A stretch of 64,000 nucleotides of DNA from the NCBI RefSeq assembly GCF_029227915.1, contig NC_079876.1, positions 20,770,001-20,834,000 of the forward strand. The letters are read 5' to 3'. The position numbers and the translations under genes are program-made. Under the pieces are notes generated by a model that saw only the letters and a program-made list of their open reading frames with translations, was not told where the DNA came from and did no database searches. This document shows positions 58,618 through 64,000 of this stretch, piece by piece. Positions within the stretch are counted from its first letter, which is position 1. Each line of letters opens with the position of its first letter. The stretch comes from Hydractinia symbiolongicarpus (lineage: Eukaryota > Cnidaria > Hydrozoa > Anthoathecata > Hydractiniidae).

Positions 58618-59450
58618 CTCCTGTGGTTGAGACACATCAGGGGTCAAAAACGTATATACTACCCCCATTTTACCATTACAACACCCAACGAAATGCATCA
58701 GTTCGATCTGCTCTATATGCCACATGACAAACTATATGGCAACACGTACAAATATATTCTCACAGGCATTGACGTGGCCTCGCGTTACAAAGTAGCGAGA
58801 CCCTTGTGCACAAAGAAAGCCGGTAAAGTCGCTGACATGCTCAAAGATATTTACAAAGCGGGACCTTTACGATACCCCAAGATTTTTCAGTGTGACAATG
58901 GTTCCGAGTTTAAATCGGATGTAACTAAGCTACTAGAAGGCAAGGGTGTTGAAATTAAGTGGGCCACCGCTAAGTACCACCATACATTCACAGCCTTTGT
59001 AGAGTCGTACAACAAGGTACTCGCTGAAAGGCTATTCAAACCACAAGATGCGCAGGAGTTGGTCTCTAGGGAGCCTAGTACCATTTGAGTCAAGCACCTG
59101 TATACCATAGTCAAAAGCCTTAATAATACCAAGACTGCCATGATCGGCATGAAGCCTAACAAGGCCATCGAGTTCGAAGATGTCCCACTTACCCAAAGTC
59201 AGCAATATCCCGAAGAGAACCCCCTACCCGAGGATGGGCTGTACTTGTAGCTCCTACAACCAGGAGAGAAGCATAGTGACTCTAAAAGACGCGCAACCGA
59301 CACCTTTTAAAGCAAATATACTTACAGGTTGGATCGTATTGTGATGGGTAGTCGTCTTTTATACTACCTAAAGGACGGTCCTGATCGCAGCTTTGTTTCG
59401 GAAGAGTTGATGCTTATTCCGGAAGATGTTCAGATGCCTACGGAGGGTGG
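58618..59450 (+). pseudogene. Integrase of a second Polinton, decayed
   Basis: One reading frame runs from at least 58,618 to about 59,450 and encodes a Polinton integrase core and C-terminus. The DDE triad is complete: D27, D90 and E126 counted from the ATG at 58,627 (HQFDLLYMP, FQCDNGSEF, FVESYNK), with 35 residues between the last two. The C-terminal SEELMLIPED block is present. In-frame stops at 59,086 (TGA), 59,248 (TAG) and 59,308 (TAA) kill it, and the N-terminus is degraded. The sequence differs from the first element's integrase, so it comes from another, older Polinton lineage. It begins only about 100 bp beyond the right inverted repeat. Confidence 0.9.
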
Positions 59451-59784
59451 AAGGATTGGTAAAGAGTATTTTCAGAAGTACGTCCAAGGGTTCATCCTCC
59501 AACTCCCTACCCGGATCTCTTATATACAGCAAAGGAAGTAGGGTATAGAATGGGTATCCATAAACAATACCTTTGATGACATCAGGGTCAATATCCAAAT
59601 CAATATCAAATAGACATCTATCCGGTATAGTAAAATTGAGTATTCTGCTTATTGTTTCTATATCAGCCAAATCCGATAACTTCAACGCCCTGTCCTTAAT
59701 AACCTCGTAACAGAGTGCCCCATACTTATTCTCCTTGGGACAATAACCAGTTACTGATCCTGCCTTTATGCAGCAATGCAGCAC
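59368..59784 (-). CDS. Unrecognised open frame
   Basis: The open stretch has 138 residues and no start ATG: it opens with GTG, and the frame stays open upstream to about 59,829. Its last 30 codons overlap the end of the integrase relic and may be non-coding. The body has ordinary composition (YGALCYEVIKDRALKLSD, LADIETISRILNF and a DIDLDIDPD run) and looks like real coding sequence. No family was recognised. It may be a surviving gene of the older Polinton or a fragment of a host gene. Confidence 0.35.
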   Translation of the reverse strand: MLHCCIKAGSVTGYCPKENKYGALCYEVIKDRALKLSDLADIETISRILNFTIPDRCLFDIDLDIDPDVIKGIVYGYPFYTLLPLLYIRDPGRELEDEPLDVLLKILFTNPSTLRRHLNIFRNKHQLFRNKAAIRTVL

Positions 59785-59928
59785 AGGTACCCGAGTATCA
59801 TAATCCCTTACTTGCTTTTTTTGTACTTAGGCTTCAATCTTTTGATATTTCACTACTTTTTAACATACAGCTGAAAGGGTCAAAAATGATAATTTTAATA
59901 CCGCAAGGGTATTAAAATTAGCATCTGT

Positions 59929-60269
59929 CTAGTCGTCTAGTGCCGGAACACCCAAATCATATAGGTCATCCGGAGTAAGAATGATAAGCCTGAAATGGTT
60001 TCTGAAACGTTCCACATGTCCCCCCTCTCCAAATCGATTAAAGGCTTGTATACCATTGGGGTTGTGGATGACGACAATCTCCTCCGCGCCCGGGTAATTG
60101 TCACTGAACCACAATCTCTTCCTGCTAATATCACGCCTCTGAACACGCGTGCAGTAATAGGGAAGATGATGGTATTCGTCGTCATCCTGTGCGCTGTAAT
60201 ATCACGTAAAAAGGAACTCATGAAAACGTGTCTTATATCAACAAAAAATTTTCTGTACTGCCGAAGCAT
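59929..60269 (-). pseudogene. Unrecognised, frameshifted coding remnant
   Basis: Two frames overlap here and both end between 59,929 and 59,937. The first 30 or so residues read well in one frame (MLRQYRKFFVDIRHVFMSSF). The remainder reads better in another (VVIHNPNGIQAFNRFGEGG, then LIILTPDDLYDLGVPALDD). One frameshift near 60,190 would join them. No domain was recognised. The sequence could belong to the older Polinton or to a host gene. Confidence 0.3.
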
Positions 60270-60300
60270 CTAAAAAGTATACATCTACATCACATTCGTC

Positions 60301-60351
60301 ACACGTGGCTTTAAGAGTCACGTGTTAAAAATACATAAATAATTAACACTC
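60301..60351 (-). repeat. Probable start of the BEL/Pao 3' LTR
   Basis: On the minus strand the pol frame ends in GGEC and its stop overlaps TGTTAATTATTTATG. TG at the end of pol is the usual position of the LTR start in BEL/Pao elements. Just inside lies a 10-bp inverted repeat with two CACGTG boxes (60,301-60,325). The LTR end is not identifiable, so it may be truncated at the junction with the older Polinton. Confidence 0.45.
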
Positions 60352-63300
60352 CCCACCAAAAACGATGATGTCATCTTCGTTTATAAAGTCAATTTTAATT
60401 TCGTCGTTATCTTCCTTGTCATTCTCGTAGTCGCGATCAGACTGTTCAACAGGATAAAGTTTGTTCAAAGCGCGTGTAATTATCGTTTTACGATTGTTGT
60501 TAGTTGCGACTAATACCTTTGCTGCACGTATACGAGCGTCCTTGCTTTTCAACAATTCCGTTACTCGACCTATCTTCCATTTTGCTCTAGTTTTACCATC
60601 ATCGTGTATAAGAACAACATCGTTTACTTCAATTTCGTAAGAGGACTGTAGCTTTTTCTTCTTCTGTTTGTGAAATTCGCGTAAATCGACAACGTATTCA
60701 TTTAACCAACGTTTCCAAAAATGATCGAGCACAGTTTTTATGTACTTCGCGCGAACTGTCAACTCGTCACTTTTTTCGCCATCGTATTCTTCATAATCGA
60801 TACTAACGTTTTTTCCGTATATTAATTGATTCGGAGTTAATGGACTTTCGTTAACATCGTCGTAAATAAACGTCAAAGGACGGTTATTAAGTATGCGTTC
60901 AATTGCTGACAAAATAGTCAACATCTCTTCATAATCAACTAATCATAATCAAGTTTTAAAAAGTACTTTTTTCAAACAACGTTTAAGAGACTGAATTAGC
61001 CTTTCGAAATATCCACCCTGCCAGGGGGCAGCTTCAATATTAAAACACCACTTAATGCCATGTGATGATGCAAAATGTTGAACTTCTTTACTAATAAAGT
61101 TAGAACCATTGTCTAAGTTGATAACTTTCGGAGTTCCATTTTTATTTACAAAACGTTTTAAAACATTAACACAAGCTGAAGCAGACAAATCAGTACTAAT
61201 ATCCAAATAAACAGCTCTACTGCTAGCACAAGTAATCAAACAAATCCACGCTTTATGTACATCAGAACGTGAATAAATATCTCGTATATACAACGGACCT
61301 GCATAATCGATTCCAATATTTGTGAAGGCAAAGTTCAACGACAAACGAAAATCAGGTAACGCAGAAGTACTTGGGTAAGTAAACGCTTTACTTTCAAATC
61401 TTTTACACAATGTACAGTTACGTAATAAATTTCTAACAACTTGTCTGAGACGCGGTATCCAAAATTGTTTACGCACGTGACAAAGAGTGTCACGTGGTCC
61501 ATTATGACCAACAGCACGATGTGAATCCGAAACAATAAAAGGCAAAAGCTCACATTGTGTAGGTAAAAACACTGGATGCCAAGTGTCGTATGGTAAAAGT
61601 GAATTTTGTACACGACCTTTACATCGCAGAACTCCATCGTCATCCTTAAAAAGACCAAGTTTCACTTTTTCTACTTCAAAATTCTTGCTATTCTGGACCT
61701 TCCACTGAAACAGTTTTAACCACTTGAATTTCGCAAACTTAATCTCTTCCACCGACAAATCTTCGGGCCACTCCCTTGTTGTTAGTAATAATGTGTTAGT
61801 AGTCTTCTGTTCATTTCTCTTCTTTTCTTCTTTACATCTTTGTATAAATCGTAATACATACGCCGTAACGCGCACCAATTTTTTAAAACTATTATAATTA
61901 TCAACTTTAATGATCGTAGATAAACAAGGATCATTAACTACATCAGAGTCACTTTTTAAACACGTGAACTCTGTATTAACATTCAATGAAAGTTTCTCTT
62001 CACAGGAAGACTCCGGCAGGAACTTGTCTCCAACTTGCAGACGCGGCCACTCGTTTTCTGGTAAAGTTAGAAAACCTGGACCCTCAAACCAGAGACTCCT
62101 AGTGGAGAGCTTTAATGGCGAAGAACCTCTGGAACTAATATCGGCAGGATTATCATTAGTGCCAACTAATTTCAAGCATTTTACATCAAATAATCTTCTT
62201 ATCTCAGTCAATCTATTTTGTACGAAAGGTTTATAAATTTTATCACTGTTTTTAATCCAAGAATACACAACACTAGAATCAATCCACGCAAATATACGTT
62301 CGATTGGATAAACATTGTTTAAAGCACGGGAGACTGTATCCAACAGTCTTGCTAACATTAAAGCTCCCAATAATTCTAAGCGAGGTATGGTTTGTGACTT
62401 AATTGGAGCAACACGCGATTTACTCGATACCAAAGCAGTTTTAATCTTACCGGATTCTGTTTCAAATCGAATATAAACACAACATCCGTATGCTGCTTTA
62501 GACGCGTCACTAAAACCATGTAATTGGACAGACTTATACGGATCGTTCTCATCATTATAACAATAATTTCTATCAATTTGAATAGAGGGGACTTCGTGTA
62601 ACTCTTGCACAATACCTGACCATGTCTCTAAGTGTTCTTCCGATAAAGGAGAATCCCACTTTACATTCTTAATACATAAATCTTGAAAAAAGGTTTTCAT
62701 TTTAACTATAATAGGATTTATCAAGCCAAGTGGATCAAAAACTGACGCTATTGCTTGTAATACGTTGCGTTTCGTTGTATCGGGCTTCGCATGAAATTTC
62801 TGCTTTATCTCCTCAAAATTAAACCCAATTTTATCACTATCTTTAAGCCACTGTAATCCCAAAACTTTTGTTGTGTTGCCTTCATGGTTTACCTCAAGAG
62901 GCCCTTTGTAACGTTCGTTAACGAGAGCTTCAAGTTTTGGAGCATTGGACTGAAATTTACGCATATTAAAACTTGCTTCTGTTAAACGATCTTTAACTTT
63001 ACAATAAAACGTAAACCCTTCGTCAACATTTTTAGAGCCGCCATTTAAATCATCGACATGTAAAGAATTTAAAAATCGTTCGGTAAATTTAGGATCAATG
63101 TCATCATAATTTTTAATATGTTTCGAAAGCGTTGCGTTCAGCAAAAATGGCGAGGCTGTTAAACCAAATAAAACTCTACAAATTCGCCATTCCTCTAAAA
63201 CGTTATTATCAAAATTGTCAAAATCTATAGTATCAATGTTCTTAAACCACAAAAATCTTACATAGTCTCGATGGCCTGGAAACAAGGATATTTGTAGAAA

Positions 63301-64000
63301 AGCTTTTTCTATATCAGCAATAAAAGCTATGTTGTTGGCTCGAAATCTAGCTAAAACATCGAACAAAGGCGTGGCTATGGAGGGGCCAGGTTCCATACAA
63401 TCGTTTAAAGAAGGACCATTTTTTTTGCACTCCCATCAAAAACCATGCGCACCTTCGTAGTTGTTTTTTCTTCCCGTATCACTGGCTTATGCGGCAAAAA
63501 ATGGGTGTGTCCTACAACGTGTTCATCTGGTGCCTTTTCAATTATTTGACAACTTTCTTGTTCTCGAATAATGTTATCGTATTGTTTCAACAATTCGCTT
63601 TTGTTTTTGAAAATTTTAATCATGTTTTTTAATCTTTGTTTTGAAAGATCATAGTTATCTTCAAGCAGATCGTGATCTTTTATGGGTAGCTTGACCTCAT
63701 AACGATCTTTTTTAAATGTCACATCTGCTTCAATACCATGATCCGAAATCTCGTTTTCTTCTGATTTTTTAATTCCCATAGTCTGGATGTTCCAAAATCC
63801 CTGAACCAAGTCTTCAAGTGTTTTATTTTCACTCAACTCATTTTGCACTTTTAAAACATGAGTATTAACAATGTTCACTGAAGTATCCAATTTAGTACCC
63901 ATGACTCCGCCACTTAAAATATATCCCAGTTTTGATGAAATTGCTGTGGGCCCACCTTTGGTGCTACGTTTCATGTCGTTTTTCATAAAGGACCAATAAT
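60343..64000 (-). pseudogene. BEL/Pao retrotransposon pol polyprotein, partial
   Basis: The gene runs off the right edge. Its first visible part (from 64,000) holds the LGYILSG block typical of the BEL protease/RT boundary. Counted from the methionine at 63,396, RT has D28 (ADIEKAF) and HVDD at 113-116. RNase H residues are D297, E341, D373 and D419. The integrase zinc ligands are H626/H631 and C661/C664, and its triad is D697, D762 and E798. The conserved C-terminal domain lies at 60,343-60,924 and ends in FGGEC. Breaks are a frame change at an eight-T run (63,419-63,426) and two in-frame TGA codons at 60,949-60,951 and 60,943-60,945. All catalytic residues in view are kept, so the copy was recently active or the breaks are base errors. 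Confidence 0.93.

Larger units (their letters stand above)
58513..60270. mobile_element. Relic of a second Polinton plus unassigned sequence
   Basis: The only secure content is the decayed integrase. Two minus-strand open stretches follow (59,368-59,784 and 59,929-60,269), and the next 80 bp lead into the BEL/Pao element. No terminal repeat of this older element was found. Its extent is uncertain and is given as the whole interval between the intact Polinton end and the retrotransposon. Confidence 0.55.
60270..64000 (-). mobile_element. BEL/Pao LTR retrotransposon, 3' part
   Basis: Defined by the pol gene and the probable LTR start. Gag, the protease start, the primer-binding site and the 5' LTR would lie beyond the right edge of the window. 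The 3' LTR is short or cut off at about 60,270, where unrelated open sequence begins. Confidence 0.8.

Noticed and set aside
57374-60951. Stop-codon reassignment (TGA read as sense)
   Set aside because: Other broken genes use TAA and TAG as well, and many intact genes end at TGA, so decay is the better explanation.
1-64000. tRNA or rRNA genes
   Set aside because: No cloverleaf or rRNA-like segment was noticed, though a covariance search was not possible.

Overview
This is eukaryotic, almost certainly invertebrate animal, repeat-rich DNA. The window has no bacterial operons, no RNA genes and no recognisable single-copy host gene. It contains a very large tandem satellite, a virus-like Polinton (Maverick) DNA transposon, a broken piece of a second Polinton, and the 3' part of a BEL/Pao LTR retrotransposon. 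Polintons and BEL/Pao elements together fit an aquatic invertebrate such as a mollusc or cnidarian. The species cannot be fixed from the sequence.

Region 1 (1 to about 45,090): an unbroken satellite array of roughly 182-bp monomers, about 245 of them. Larger blocks inside the array were themselves duplicated at offsets of 364, 726, 909, 1,090, 1,454, 2,380, 2,733, 3,109 and 4,004 bp, all near-multiples of 182. This gives a layered, higher-order structure. Two monomer subfamilies dominate different parts (about 1-19 kb and about 19.6-45 kb). The many open frames here are by-products of the repeat and are not genes.

Region 2 (45,092-58,512, 13.4 kb): a Polinton bounded by 92-bp terminal inverted repeats. 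From the left it carries: protein-primed DNA polymerase B (minus, with a broken N-terminal extension), an MDM2-like RING protein, a small SAP/Rho-N-like protein, a retroviral-type integrase cut short by an internal deletion, a coiled-coil membrane protein (plus), and a minus-strand block of four small, mostly membrane-anchored proteins. After these come the packaging ATPase, the major capsid protein (broken), the penton or minor capsid protein, and a plus-strand membrane-anchored protein with one in-frame stop. No adenovirus-type protease was found. With integrase, capsid and polymerase leader all damaged, the copy is probably dead, though many of its genes are still open. Five of its gene ends are followed by a short hairpin, four of them built on a GTTAC/GTAAC-type core and the fifth a shorter relative. 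Two genes share an identical 28-bp leader. Both look like a regulatory code of the element itself.

Region 3 (58,513 to about 60,270): directly beyond the right inverted repeat lies a decayed integrase from a different Polinton, with its DDE triad visible but three in-frame stops. Two unrecognised minus-strand open stretches follow. The Polinton flanks (satellite on the left, old Polinton on the right) do not match and show no target-site duplication, so the locus has been rearranged or the element did not insert simply.

Region 4 (about 60,270-64,000): a minus-strand BEL/Pao pol gene running off the right edge, with reverse transcriptase, RNase H and integrase domains. It is interrupted by a single-base frameshift in an A-run and by two in-frame TGA codons, and a likely LTR start lies at its 3' end.
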